Source: Pseudoalteromonas sp. N1230-9
Lineage (GTDB): Bacteria; Pseudomonadota; Gammaproteobacteria; Enterobacterales; Alteromonadaceae
Direction of reading: 5' to 3'
DNA: 64,000 nucleotides
NCBI RefSeq assembly: GCF_032716425.1
Contig: NZ_CP090419.1
Span: forward strand, 3,164,001-3,228,000
This document shows, piece by piece, positions 31,026 through 39,007 of this stretch (position 1 is its first letter; every line of letters begins with the position of its first letter). The notes under the pieces are model-generated. The model did not search any database, had not been told where the DNA came from, and saw nothing but the letters and a program-made list of their open reading frames with translations. The translations under genes and the position numbers were made by a program.

Positions 31026-31544
31026 GTGGTTGGGCTGATGCTTTCACAGCAATATACCGTAAATAAAGCAATAACAGTCACCGCGAAGCGTGATGATATT
31101 GCCTCGCTCGTTACGGACTTGAACCAGTGGCCACAGTGGCAACCTTGGGAAGCAGTCGATCCGAGTATTCAGTTTACACTTGCTGAGCCAAGTCAAGGTG
31201 TCGGTGCCCACCAATTTTGGGATAGCCGTTGGGGAGCGGGTGAAATGACAATTACACAAATGAACGACGAAGGAATGAGCTTTAACCTTTTATTTAATCA
31301 AGAACACATTGCTCGAGGTTCTATTCGTTACTTAAATCAAGGCAGTGATGTTGAAGTCATATGTACGCTTCATGGTGAGGTAAATACCCCAATTATAGGT
31401 GGCTACCTTGCCCTTTTAAGCCAATACATACTTAACAACACAGTAAAACTTGCGCTTAATAATATAAAAACACATGCGCAATTAACCACTACCGACAAGG
31501 CCAATGCCACCGATGACAGTCAAAACGGCACAAGCAAGAGTTAA
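31026..31544 (+). CDS. SRPBCC (START/Bet v1-like) family protein; true start probably upstream
   Basis: About 172 residues from the GTG at 31026. The polyketide-cyclase/SRPBCC pattern is clear: ITVTAKRDDIASLVTDLNQW, GAHQFWDSRWGAGEM and a C-terminal helix. Such proteins bind hydrophobic ligands; the ligand here is unknown. The frame stays open upstream to a stop at 30957 and encodes a hydrophobic segment (FVLCIKTLFICALITLVVGL) that would make a membrane anchor as in homologues. No ATG, GTG or TTG precedes that segment; two ATT codons at 30966 and 30969 follow GAGGTGAG. The 3' end overlaps the next gene by 41 bp. Confidence 0.7.
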   Translation: MVGLMLSQQYTVNKAITVTAKRDDIASLVTDLNQWPQWQPWEAVDPSIQFTLAEPSQGVGAHQFWDSRWGAGEMTITQMNDEGMSFNLLFNQEHIARGSIRYLNQGSDVEVICTLHGEVNTPIIGGYLALLSQYILNNTVKLALNNIKTHAQLTTTDKANATDDSQNGTSKS

Positions 31545-32400
31545 TCTTGCAAATATTATAGAAAACCAACTAGGGTATTCTATTCATAAATCTCCTTCTG
31601 CAAAAATTAATAACGCAGACAGTGATAGCTATTCTTCACAAGGCCAACAACAACTTCCCTACAAAATAAAGGCTAATGTGGGCTTATTAGAGCGAGCTCA
31701 CACTCGTCAAGAGATTCAATTTATTAAGCGCCAAGAAAATATAGAAACAATCATGGCTATGGCAATGGGCTTTTGCCCTGATGTAACAGGACGCCATCAA
31801 CCTGATTCGGATTGGATAGAGCGTTTCATAAGTTTATGCGAAGATACGGCCAATACTTCAATGCAAAAGCTCTGGGCTAAGATATTGGCAGGTGAAACTG
31901 TTTCGCCTGGCACTTTTTCAATAAAAAGCCTGCAAACACTCAAGCATATGACTCAGCGTGAAGCTGACGCACTTCAGCGCTGCACATCGCTATGTGGTTT
32001 TAATGAAAAAGATAACAGTAACCTTATTTTGTTGGGCTTTTATAAAAAGCCTTCCTTGTTTGATTTACTACGTAAAGGTAACAAGGTGTCATTAAACTTA
32101 GGTAAAACACCTGTCAGTTTTCCTGATATTTTGACACTGATGGATATTAACCTATTATACCGAAAAGAGATCGAATCGGCTGTTTTAAAAGCCGGACAGG
32201 AATTTAATTTAAGCTTTATGCATCAGCGCTTAACCCTAAAAGCAAAAAGTAATGACTTAGTACTGAGCTATTATAAATTTACACAAACGGGGGATGAGCT
32301 AAGAAAGCTTATTGCCTCACCTGTTAACAAGGCCTACAAACAAATAGTATCTACATCGTTAGAAGAGGAATTCGAAACTAGCTGGCAAGTAAACAAATAA
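31504..32400 (+). CDS. TIGR03899 family protein
   Basis: 298 residues resembling the uncharacterised TIGR03899 family of Vibrio, Shewanella and Pseudoalteromonas, related to DUF2806. The recognisable core is DWIERFISLCEDTANTSMQK followed by WAKILAGE, PGTFSIKSLQTLKHM. It is predicted cytoplasmic, with no signal or membrane segment. It overlaps the upstream SRPBCC gene, suggesting coupled expression. Two starts (31504, 31513) are possible. No function is known. Confidence 0.75.
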   Translation: MPPMTVKTAQARVNLANIIENQLGYSIHKSPSAKINNADSDSYSSQGQQQLPYKIKANVGLLERAHTRQEIQFIKRQENIETIMAMAMGFCPDVTGRHQPDSDWIERFISLCEDTANTSMQKLWAKILAGETVSPGTFSIKSLQTLKHMTQREADALQRCTSLCGFNEKDNSNLILLGFYKKPSLFDLLRKGNKVSLNLGKTPVSFPDILTLMDINLLYRKEIESAVLKAGQEFNLSFMHQRLTLKAKSNDLVLSYYKFTQTGDELRKLIASPVNKAYKQIVSTSLEEEFETSWQVNK

Positions 32401-32417
32401 CCTGCCAGCTACTTTTA
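32379..32417 (+). terminator. Terminator overlapping the end of the TIGR03899 gene
   Basis: Arms TAGCTGGCA / TGCCAGCTA with a 15-base loop that contains the gene's stop codon, followed by CTTTTACT. Confidence 0.5.
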
Positions 32418-32430
32418 CTAAGTAAAGTGC

Positions 32431-33201
32431 TTAGAAGTGTACTTGAATACCCGCAAATGGGCCTGATGCATCAATATCTGTATAAATATCATCAACATCA
32501 TCAAGTTCTAAGGTCATTGAGCGGTAACCGGCTTTAACGTCTAAATCAACCGCAAGATTATCAAGTAACGCATACGCGATACCCACTTGGTAGTCTTGTA
32601 CTTTGCTATCATCAATCGCAAGCATACTTCCTTCAAAGAAAACGCTCAGACCTGTCAGTGGCAAACCCACTTCCGCACGACCGTAAACTAAAGGAACGAA
32701 GCCAGAAAAATCAACACGTTCTGTTGATGCAGGGCCACCATTTTGTGACGTACCAGTGACAACGATATCACCATCAAATTGCTTAGCGTTTAAGCCTAAA
32801 TCAATCGAAACGAGATCATTATCAAAAATCTCGTAATAAAGAATATAATCGATATGAGATAAATCACTCACCGTGCCTACTTGCGTACCAACAACATAAT
32901 CAGCATCACCAAAACTAAACGTATCATCTAAGGTTGTTGAGCCATTTAGCTCAAGCTCAGTGTACTTAAATTTAAAGTTAGGAACTAAAGGCACTGGATG
33001 CTCTAATGCCGCGTAATAACTAATGAATGTCTCATCATCATAATTAAAGTTTTGTAAGTTGTCGTTTTGAGCAAAACTACCACTATTATCTGACCGCCAG
33101 CCATCAACACCCAAGTACAGGCCCAATAAAGTATCAGCTTGTGCTGTAGGTGCTAAACAGGCCATCGACAGCGCGGCCGCTAAACAGTACTTTTTCATCA
33201 T
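32431..33201 (-). CDS. TIGR04219 family outer-membrane beta-barrel protein
   Basis: 256 residues: signal peptide with cleavage after AQA, then alternating beta-strands and a C-terminal IQVHF ending in phenylalanine, typical of outer-membrane barrels. The FKFKYTELELNG and LDVKAGYRSMTLELDD strands match the TIGR04219 family of Alteromonadales and Vibrionales. Role unknown. One base separates it from the upstream DUF2333 gene, so the two are probably co-transcribed. Confidence 0.8.
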   Translation of the reverse strand: MMKKYCLAAALSMACLAPTAQADTLLGLYLGVDGWRSDNSGSFAQNDNLQNFNYDDETFISYYAALEHPVPLVPNFKFKYTELELNGSTTLDDTFSFGDADYVVGTQVGTVSDLSHIDYILYYEIFDNDLVSIDLGLNAKQFDGDIVVTGTSQNGGPASTERVDFSGFVPLVYGRAEVGLPLTGLSVFFEGSMLAIDDSKVQDYQVGIAYALLDNLAVDLDVKAGYRSMTLELDDVDDIYTDIDASGPFAGIQVHF

Positions 33202-33202
33202 T

Positions 33203-34189
33203 TTATCCTTGCGCTAAAAGTTCGCTAAGTTCAATTAGAGCCGCATTGGCTCGCGAAATATAATTTGCCATCACCAGTGAATGGTTTGCTACAAAGCCAA
33301 ACCCACTGCCATTAAGAATCATCGGGCTCCACACAGTTTCTTGTGTAGCTTCTAATTCACGAATAATTTGCTGCAGGCTCACTCGAGCATTTTTCTTTTC
33401 TAATACATCGGCAAAATCATACTCCACCGCTTGTAAAAAGTGCAGTAATGCCCATGTTGCACCTCGCGACTCATAAAATACATCATCAATTTGCCACCAA
33501 GATGTTTTCACTTGATTTTGCAATGGGGTGTACGTTGCTTGATGAGCTGCTGTATCGCCGGCTAAATCCGTGTTTAAACGATCTTGACCGACACTAGCAC
33601 TTAATCGTTGGCTTAAGCTACCAAGGCGCTTCTCAGCCTCTTTTAGCCAGCTACGCAAGTTATCTGCACGAGCATAAAATTGACTGTCTCTGTCATTTTG
33701 GTCGGCAATTTGGCTTCGGTAAACAATGAGGTAATTGATACCTTTTTGATACTCTGCTTCTGCACTTGGCCATGCCCACGCCTCAGAGCTAATATTAAAT
33801 TGTGGTTGTGCCTTTTTAAGTGCTGCATGTTCTGTTGATTGGGATTGTGAACGGCTAAAGTCTTTTCGCATCGACAATACTAAGTCTCGCGTCATCTCAA
33901 GCGCGCCATATTCCCATGCAGGCATATTATCCATCATTACACTAGGTGGCATAATATCATTAGATAGATAACCACCCGGTTTATTTAACAGCGTATCAGC
34001 AACATTGATTAGCGTGCTTGTCGTGGTATAGCCCGTCACAAATTTATCGCCGCGCATTTGTGCTTCTTGCTTCGCCTTGCTTACCACATCCATACGAGCA
34101 GGTTCACTGCTCCAATAAACGGCAATTGCATAAAAAATAATTAAGATTATAAGCAACGCACTGGCTATTTTTCCTTTGTGTTCAGACAT
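33203..34189 (-). CDS. DUF2333 family membrane-anchored protein
   Basis: 328 residues with one N-terminal membrane helix (IASALLIILIIFYAIAVYW) and a periplasmic helical domain. The segments VADTLLNKPGGYLSNDIMPP, MPAWEYGALEM and SRGATWALLHFL are conserved in DUF2333 proteins of marine gammaproteobacteria. Function unknown. It follows the copper chaperone gene by 8 bp and precedes the barrel gene, forming a leftward three-gene unit. Confidence 0.82.
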   Translation of the reverse strand: MSEHKGKIASALLIILIIFYAIAVYWSSEPARMDVVSKAKQEAQMRGDKFVTGYTTTSTLINVADTLLNKPGGYLSNDIMPPSVMMDNMPAWEYGALEMTRDLVLSMRKDFSRSQSQSTEHAALKKAQPQFNISSEAWAWPSAEAEYQKGINYLIVYRSQIADQNDRDSQFYARADNLRSWLKEAEKRLGSLSQRLSASVGQDRLNTDLAGDTAAHQATYTPLQNQVKTSWWQIDDVFYESRGATWALLHFLQAVEYDFADVLEKKNARVSLQQIIRELEATQETVWSPMILNGSGFGFVANHSLVMANYISRANAALIELSELLAQG

Positions 34190-34197
34190 ATTATCTC

Positions 34198-34704
34198 CTA
34201 GTGATGTGAGTGCTCTTTACTTTTTTGCGGTTTTTCTTCTGACATTGTTTGTAAAGACACAACTTTAGCTTGAGTAAAAACTCGATTTCCATCATTAAAA
34301 TATAGCGTGAGTTTTCGTTCTTGCCCTGCTTTTAGCTTATCTTCTGGCTCAAACACCATCAAATGATAACCCCCTGGTTTAAACTCAACACTACTGTGGG
34401 CATCAATCTTTAATGACAAAACCTGCTCCATTTTCATCATACCATCCACATGTGTATGCTGATGAATTTCAACGCGCCCTAAACCATCTAGTTCAGCCTT
34501 CGTTAAAACAGCTGCATGATTGCTAGGGTTTGTGATAGTCATATAAGCAACACTGGCTTTGCTCGCGGGTAAAAACTCACGGACTTGTGCATTACTGACT
34601 GAAATTTCAGCGCTATCATTATGGTCATGACCACTATGAGCAAATGAAAAAGTGCTATAAAGCAAACTTGCAGTAAGAAAAGAGAGTGCGGGTAACAGCT
34701 TCAT
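34198..34704 (-). CDS. Copper chaperone PCu(A)C
   Basis: 168 residues: signal peptide, then a PCu(A)C (DUF461) cupredoxin-like domain with the copper ligands in VEIHQHTHVDGMMKM and GGYHLMVF. Extra histidines lie at the mature N-terminus (HSGHDHND) and the extreme C-terminus (KEHSHH), which may add metal binding. The family delivers copper to cytochrome oxidase CuA sites in the periplasm. Probably transcribed with the DUF2333 and barrel genes. Confidence 0.9.
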   Translation of the reverse strand: MKLLPALSFLTASLLYSTFSFAHSGHDHNDSAEISVSNAQVREFLPASKASVAYMTITNPSNHAAVLTKAELDGLGRVEIHQHTHVDGMMKMEQVLSLKIDAHSSVEFKPGGYHLMVFEPEDKLKAGQERKLTLYFNDGNRVFTQAKVVSLQTMSEEKPQKSKEHSHH

Positions 34705-34784
34705 CGTGCTTTAATCCTTGTTAAGACATCAACTTACCCGCTAAATTTAGCATACTTTGTTTATTAAGGCAGTTTATTAAGGCG

Positions 34785-35111
34785 CTAAGCCGCCGATTTT
34801 TTGTTATCAGCAATCAACCAGCATAATGCGGCGATTAACAACAATGGCCATGCAACCATCACTGAGCCAAATAGAAACGCAAGCACAACACCAATCAGAG
34901 CAACAACACCTGCGCCAAGTAAGCCAATAGTGAATAATGCAACACCAGCAACAACGACAATCACTGCCACTATCGCACCGATGACTTCAAGCCCTGCCCA
35001 GCTCATATCAGCAATTGATAACGGCAACTGCCATGAGTCAAACGATACGAATGACACTGCATCGGTACACAGCAATAGCATTGCTAAGACGATGATAGCT
35101 AACGTTTTCAT
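34785..35111 (-). CDS. Small multi-pass membrane protein in the psp operon, unknown
   Basis: 108 residues, strongly hydrophobic: an N-terminal helix, then two long Val/Ile/Gly-rich helices (about 45-80 and 82-102) and a short charged tail. I do not recognise the family. It starts 9 bp after pspC and is the last gene of pspA-pspC-this gene, so it is likely to act with the phage-shock envelope-stress system; no PspB or PspD similarity is evident. Confidence 0.6.
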   Translation of the reverse strand: MKTLAIIVLAMLLLCTDAVSFVSFDSWQLPLSIADMSWAGLEVIGAIVAVIVVVAGVALFTIGLLGAGVVALIGVVLAFLFGSVMVAWPLLLIAALCWLIADNKKSAA

Positions 35112-35120
35112 GCTCTACTC

Positions 35121-35327
35121 CTAGTAACCTTTTACTGGTAAAGAACAGTGAGCAATTAAATAACCCACGCCTATTAACAGCGGCATATTAATCAGTAGTA
35201 TGATCATCACCAATCGCGTAGACCATACAGGAAACCCTAAACGCGCAGCGAGTCCGCTACACACACCCGAGATTTTCTTATTGCTTAAATCTCGATACCA
35301 ACGTGATGATGTATGATAAGTGTTCAT
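35121..35327 (-). CDS. pspC: PspC-domain protein
   Basis: 68 residues: an N-terminal amphipathic segment with the PspC signature SNKKISGVCSGLAARLG followed by a membrane helix (LVMIILLINMPLLIGVGYLI). PspC senses inner-membrane stress and recruits PspA. It is shorter than E. coli PspC (119 residues), lacking the C-terminal leucine zipper. It lies 10 bp downstream of pspA. Confidence 0.85.
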   Translation of the reverse strand: MNTYHTSSRWYRDLSNKKISGVCSGLAARLGFPVWSTRLVMIILLINMPLLIGVGYLIAHCSLPVKGY

Positions 35328-35337
35328 TATTAACCTC

Positions 35338-36012
35338 CTAAGCCGACTGCTTCATCGTTGCTTTTAAATCAGCAAGCTCTTTATCGATTGCTTCGTCTTT
35401 CTCTAAGGCAGCGATTTGTGCTGCTGTTGAATTTGCGGCATCACCTTGTGTAAGTTCATACGCCTCAACTTGCGATTCAATGTTTTCAACACGCTGCTCT
35501 AAGTAGTCAAAACGTGCTAATGCATCTTCAACTTTACTGCTATGCAACTGCTCTTTTACTTTTAAGCGTGCTGTAACAACGCGTTCTTTTTGCATGTAAG
35601 TCAGCTGTTTGGCTTTTGCATCTGCAAGCTTGTTTTGTAAACGCTGACAATCATCAGTTAATTTAGATAGTGACTCTGCCACTTTATCCATTTCAGCTTG
35701 TTGCGCTTCAATTTCTGTCGTTAAACGCTGCTTTTCAACTAATGCTGCTTTGGCAAGATCGTCACGATCTTTACTCAACGCTTTTTCTGCTTTCGCTTGC
35801 CAGTCAGCTATTTTTGCTTGCTTTACAGCGATTTCACGCTTCATTTGCTTTTCTTGCGTTAAAAATGTCGCAGCGGTTGCACGGCATTCCGTCAGTGCAT
35901 CCTGCATTTCTTGCACTAGTAGATTAAGTAACTTTTCAGGGTCTTCCGCTTTATCGAGTGCTGCAGAAAGGTTTGCCTGAATAATGTCATTTACGCGATT
36001 TAATACACCCAT
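35338..36012 (-). CDS. pspA: PspA, phage shock protein A
   Basis: 224 residues, PspA/IM30 family, almost entirely coiled coil. It begins MGVLNRVNDIIQANLSAALD (amphipathic membrane-binding helix) and continues with LLNLLVQEMQDALTECRATA. It forms ESCRT-III-like scaffolds that stabilise the inner membrane. First gene of the operon. A sigma54-like promoter lies 43-59 bp upstream. The activator gene pspF, often divergent from pspA, is not here: dusA lies upstream in the same orientation. Confidence 0.95.
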   Translation of the reverse strand: MGVLNRVNDIIQANLSAALDKAEDPEKLLNLLVQEMQDALTECRATAATFLTQEKQMKREIAVKQAKIADWQAKAEKALSKDRDDLAKAALVEKQRLTTEIEAQQAEMDKVAESLSKLTDDCQRLQNKLADAKAKQLTYMQKERVVTARLKVKEQLHSSKVEDALARFDYLEQRVENIESQVEAYELTQGDAANSTAAQIAALEKDEAIDKELADLKATMKQSA

Positions 36013-36054
36013 GTGACTCTCCTGTTGATAATTGGGTTAATACAGCTAGGAGAT

Positions 36055-36071
36055 TCCAATTCTTGTGCCAA
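36055..36071 (-). promoter_or_regulatory. Sigma54-type promoter of the psp operon
   Basis: On the minus strand TTGGCAC-AAGAA-TTGGA. The -24 GG and the 10-bp spacing match the consensus TGGCAC-N5-TTGCW; the -12 GC is GG. psp operons are sigma54-dependent in enterobacteria, and rpoN is present in this window. Confidence 0.65.
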
Positions 36072-36206
36072 CTAACAAATAAATTAATTTTGTTATTTAG
36101 ATACAATAAGTTGAGTTAATAAAATTTAGATTTTGACTGACTAGTGACTGAATAAGAAATAACTAATTTGACTAAAAAATTAACTTTTTCACCAAATTTT
36201 AGGATC

Positions 36207-36234
36207 AAAAAAAGCCACAAAATGTGGCTTTTTT
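36207..36234 (-). terminator. Terminator after dusA
   Basis: Stem AAAGCCACA / TGTGGCTTT with loop AAA, flanked by an A-run and a T-run; it insulates psp from dusA. Confidence 0.9.
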
Positions 36235-36248
36235 AACGAGGTATATGA

Positions 36249-37262
36249 TTAGACTTCTGGGACAAAACTTAAGGCTTTATCCATAACAGTTAAGTCAGCC
36301 GTTTTACCATGCCCGTTCTCAGACAAATGACGTCTAAAACCACGCGCACCAGGTTGGCCTTGAAAAATTCCCAACATATGGCGAGCAATATGCCAAAAAT
36401 TAGCACCTTTGCTCATTTCATCTTCAATATAGTCATACATAGCGCGCACAACCTGATGACGACTCAGCGTAAAGGCTTCATCACCATAAATTTTTTCATC
36501 CACTTCAGATAAAATAAACGGATTACTATACGCTTCACGGCCAATCATAATACCGTCAACATAATCAAGGTGAGCTATGCTATCAGCGATGGTTTTCACG
36601 CCACCATTTAAGCTTAAGTGCAGCTGCGAGTAATCTTTTTTCAACTGATAAACACGCGGGTAATCAAGAGGTGGGATCTCACGGTTTTCTTTTGGGCTTA
36701 GACCATTTAACCATGCTTTACGCGCATGAATAATAAAGTCATCACACCCCACATCATGACTTGCTTCTATTAAGGCACACAAAAACTCATACGAATCTTG
36801 CTCATCAATACCAATACGAGTTTTAACCGTAACAGGAATCGTCACTTCGGCCTTCATTACTGCAACGCAATCAGCAACAAGTTTAGGCTCAGCCATTAAA
36901 CAAGCACCAAAGCGGCCATTTTGCACGCGATCAGACGGACATCCCACATTTAAATTTACTTCATGATAGCCACGCTCTGCCGCTAATTTTGCACATTTAG
37001 CCAACGCTTCAGGATCTGAGCCACCAAGTTGCAATGCCACAGGCCCTTCATGCTCATTAAAGTGTAAGTAGTCACCTTTACCAAATAAAATAGCGCCGGT
37101 TGTCACCATCTCAGTGTAAAGCACAGCATGCTTAGTCATTTTGCGGTGAAAGGTTCGACAGTGACGATCAGTCCAATCTAACATGGGTGCCACGCTAAAC
37201 CGTCTAAACCCTGTATTACCTGCTATTACTGGGCTAGAGCCCTTATTTAGTGTGTTACTCAT
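36249..37262 (-). CDS. dusA: tRNA-dihydrouridine synthase A, prophage insertion target
   Basis: About 337 residues, FMN-dependent TIM-barrel enzyme that makes dihydrouridine at tRNA positions 20/20a. Visible motifs are [33 protein letters not shown], the active-site Cys in [10 protein letters not shown], and [17 protein letters not shown] use the ATG at 37262; the frame is open to 37334, but that extension encodes repeats and palindrome sequence from the prophage junction. The integrase gene lies divergently right beside the 5' end, so the promoter and first codons have probably been replaced by prophage DNA. Confidence 0.95.
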   Translation of the reverse strand: MSNTLNKGSSPVIAGNTGFRRFSVAPMLDWTDRHCRTFHRKMTKHAVLYTEMVTTGAILFGKGDYLHFNEHEGPVALQLGGSDPEALAKCAKLAAERGYHEVNLNVGCPSDRVQNGRFGACLMAEPKLVADCVAVMKAEVTIPVTVKTRIGIDEQDSYEFLCALIEASHDVGCDDFIIHARKAWLNGLSPKENREIPPLDYPRVYQLKKDYSQLHLSLNGGVKTIADSIAHLDYVDGIMIGREAYSNPFILSEVDEKIYGDEAFTLSRHQVVRAMYDYIEDEMSKGANFWHIARHMLGIFQGQPGARGFRRHLSENGHGKTADLTVMDKALSFVPEV

Positions 37263-37269
37263 ATAGTCT

Positions 37270-37297
37270 GAATTGCCTTGAATTGCCTTGAATTGCC
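37270..37297. repeat. 10-bp tandem repeat next to dusA start
   Basis: AATTGCCTTG occurs twice, followed by AATTGCC of a third copy, in the gap between the dusA start and the integrase gene. It could be an integrase arm-type or regulatory site; nothing proves this. Confidence 0.7.
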
Positions 37298-37317
37298 GCG
37301 AGTTTCGATATAGAGTG

Positions 37318-37340
37318 CCCCAAATGGGCCCCATTTGGGG
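37318..37340. repeat. Perfect palindrome upstream of the integrase gene
   Basis: CCCCAAATGGG and CCCATTTGGGG, 11-bp arms around a single C, centred about 42 bp before the integrase start. It is a candidate operator, integrase-binding site or excisionase site at the prophage left end. Confidence 0.8.
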
Positions 37341-37370
37341 TAGGACTAAATACAGTAAAAACGGCTAACC

Positions 37371-38444
37371 ATGGCTTCATTTAATATTGAAAAACGCGCT
37401 AAAACTAATGGCTCTTTTAGTTACCGAGCAGTTGTTCGCGTTAAAAAAGATGGCAAAATTATACACCGAGAGTCTAAAACTTTCAGTAAAAAAGAACTGG
37501 CACGTAGCTGGGGCTTAAATCGTTCTAGTGCTATTGAGAATGATGAGGTATTTAATCGCGGTACTGTCGTTTCTATTTTTGAGCTATTAAATTTATATTT
37601 TAATGATCATGATCTTTGGAATGCAACTGGCCGCACAAAACAGTTTGTAATAAAAATGCTGATGGATTGCGACATTGCAAAAGTACAGACTAATGAGCTT
37701 AAGACAAGCGACTTAATTGAGCACTGTAAAAACCGAAGGAGCGCAGGAGCTGGGCCAGCAACTATTTATCACGATGTTGCATATTTAAGAAGTGTTATGA
37801 AAAAGGCAGGGCCAGTGTGGAACATCGATGCTAATTATAAAATATTCGAAGATGCTGTGCCGGTGCTCATTGAAATGGATTTAGTTGGCAAAAGCCAAAA
37901 GCGAACTCGCCGCCCTACCGATAATGAATTAGATAAATTGCGCGATGGTTTAAAGGAACGCATGAACTTTAGGCCGAATGGCAAAGTTAGAATCCCTTTT
38001 TTAGATATTCTAGATTTTAGTATTTTAACTTGTATGCGCATTGGTGAAGTTTGTAAGTTGCGCTGGGATGATTTGAACAAAGATCATAAAACTATATTAG
38101 TTCGTGACAGAAAAGACCCGCGTAAAAAAGAAGGTAATCACATGCTAGTACCTTTACTTGCTGGCTCTTTTGATATTGCTATTAAACAGCCTAAAGATGG
38201 TGAACTAATTTTTCCTTACAATCCAAAATCTGTTACAGCAGGTTTTCAACGTGTGCGTAATTCCTTAGGTATTGAGGATTTACGTTATCATGATTTGCGT
38301 CGCGAAGGTGCGAGCCGCTTATTTGAAAAAGGCTATTCAATAGAAGAAGTGGCCCAAGTAACAGGCCACCGTAATTTAAATATTTTGTGGCAAGTTTATA
38401 CGCAATTATTCCCGCATAAACTTCATGATAAATTTACTAACTAA
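37371..38444 (+). CDS. int: Tyrosine integrase, dusA-associated
   Basis: 357 residues: N-terminal arm-binding domain (about 1-50), SAM-like core-binding domain (60-150) and catalytic domain (190-350). The catalytic residues are seen as Arg in CMRIGEVC, Lys in RDRKDPRKKEG, His-x-x-Arg in YHDLRREG, His in TGHRNL and the nucleophile Tyr in VYTQLFP. Its position divergent from dusA fits the integrases reported to target the 5' end of dusA. It would insert and excise the prophage. Transcribed toward the late genes, with no repressor gene beside it. Confidence 0.95.
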   Translation: MASFNIEKRAKTNGSFSYRAVVRVKKDGKIIHRESKTFSKKELARSWGLNRSSAIENDEVFNRGTVVSIFELLNLYFNDHDLWNATGRTKQFVIKMLMDCDIAKVQTNELKTSDLIEHCKNRRSAGAGPATIYHDVAYLRSVMKKAGPVWNIDANYKIFEDAVPVLIEMDLVGKSQKRTRRPTDNELDKLRDGLKERMNFRPNGKVRIPFLDILDFSILTCMRIGEVCKLRWDDLNKDHKTILVRDRKDPRKKEGNHMLVPLLAGSFDIAIKQPKDGELIFPYNPKSVTAGFQRVRNSLGIEDLRYHDLRREGASRLFEKGYSIEEVAQVTGHRNLNILWQVYTQLFPHKLHDKFTN

Positions 38445-38488
38445 ACATAATCAGCTGTTTGCATTTACTTTAACATTGGAGAACAATC

Positions 38489-39007
38489 ATGGTTGAATTT
38501 ATTTTAAAGTTAATTTTCCCCTTAACTTCTACACTCTTAGCAGGTCTTGCAATTTATTTTACCTGGCAGCAATCAAAATCAAATAGGCAACATAACGAAT
38601 TATCTGTTAGACCTGCAATATGTAGTAATTTTGACACTCACCAAAATGAACTCAACTTTACAATTACAAATAAAGGCTTAGGCCCTGCTATCGTCGATGA
38701 GTTTAAGTTCTATCATAAAAATGAACTAATCACTTATTCGAAATTTGAAGAAATAATTAATGAAAAATATCGCAAGGTAAGTGCTTTTAAAAAACCACCA
38801 ATTACTTCTACTCAAAGTCAGGGCAGCTATATAGCCAAAGATGAAACTATTACCATATTAAAATTGACCTTGCATGACCTACTGAAACAACCCAATATTT
38901 CCAACATTTTCAAAGAAATAGAATCAACTTTTTCTTTGGAATTTGAGTACACTTCTTTCTATGGGAATACCAAAACTAAAAAACTCCAATTCAGTACAAG
39001 AGAATAA
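38489..39007 (+). CDS. AT-rich membrane-anchored protein of unknown function (prophage cargo)
   Basis: 172 residues. An N-terminal membrane helix (LIFPLTSTLLAGLAIYFTW) is followed by a charged stretch and a predicted beta-rich domain containing LNFTITNKGLGPAIVDEFKF. Not a recognised phage structural gene. It has its own good RBS (TTGGAG), is clearly more AT-rich than the neighbouring late genes, and lies between int and the end of the late operon, on the opposite strand to that operon. These are features of lysogenic-conversion or exclusion genes; a function cannot be assigned. Confidence 0.7.
   Translation: MVEFILKLIFPLTSTLLAGLAIYFTWQQSKSNRQHNELSVRPAICSNFDTHQNELNFTITNKGLGPAIVDEFKFYHKNELITYSKFEEIINEKYRKVSAFKKPPITSTQSQGSYIAKDETITILKLTLHDLLKQPNISNIFKEIESTFSLEFEYTSFYGNTKTKKLQFSTRE

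Noticed and set aside
37263..37334. N-terminal extension of DusA from an ATG at 37334
   Set aside because: It encodes the palindrome and tandem repeat, is unlike DusA proteins and lacks an RBS.
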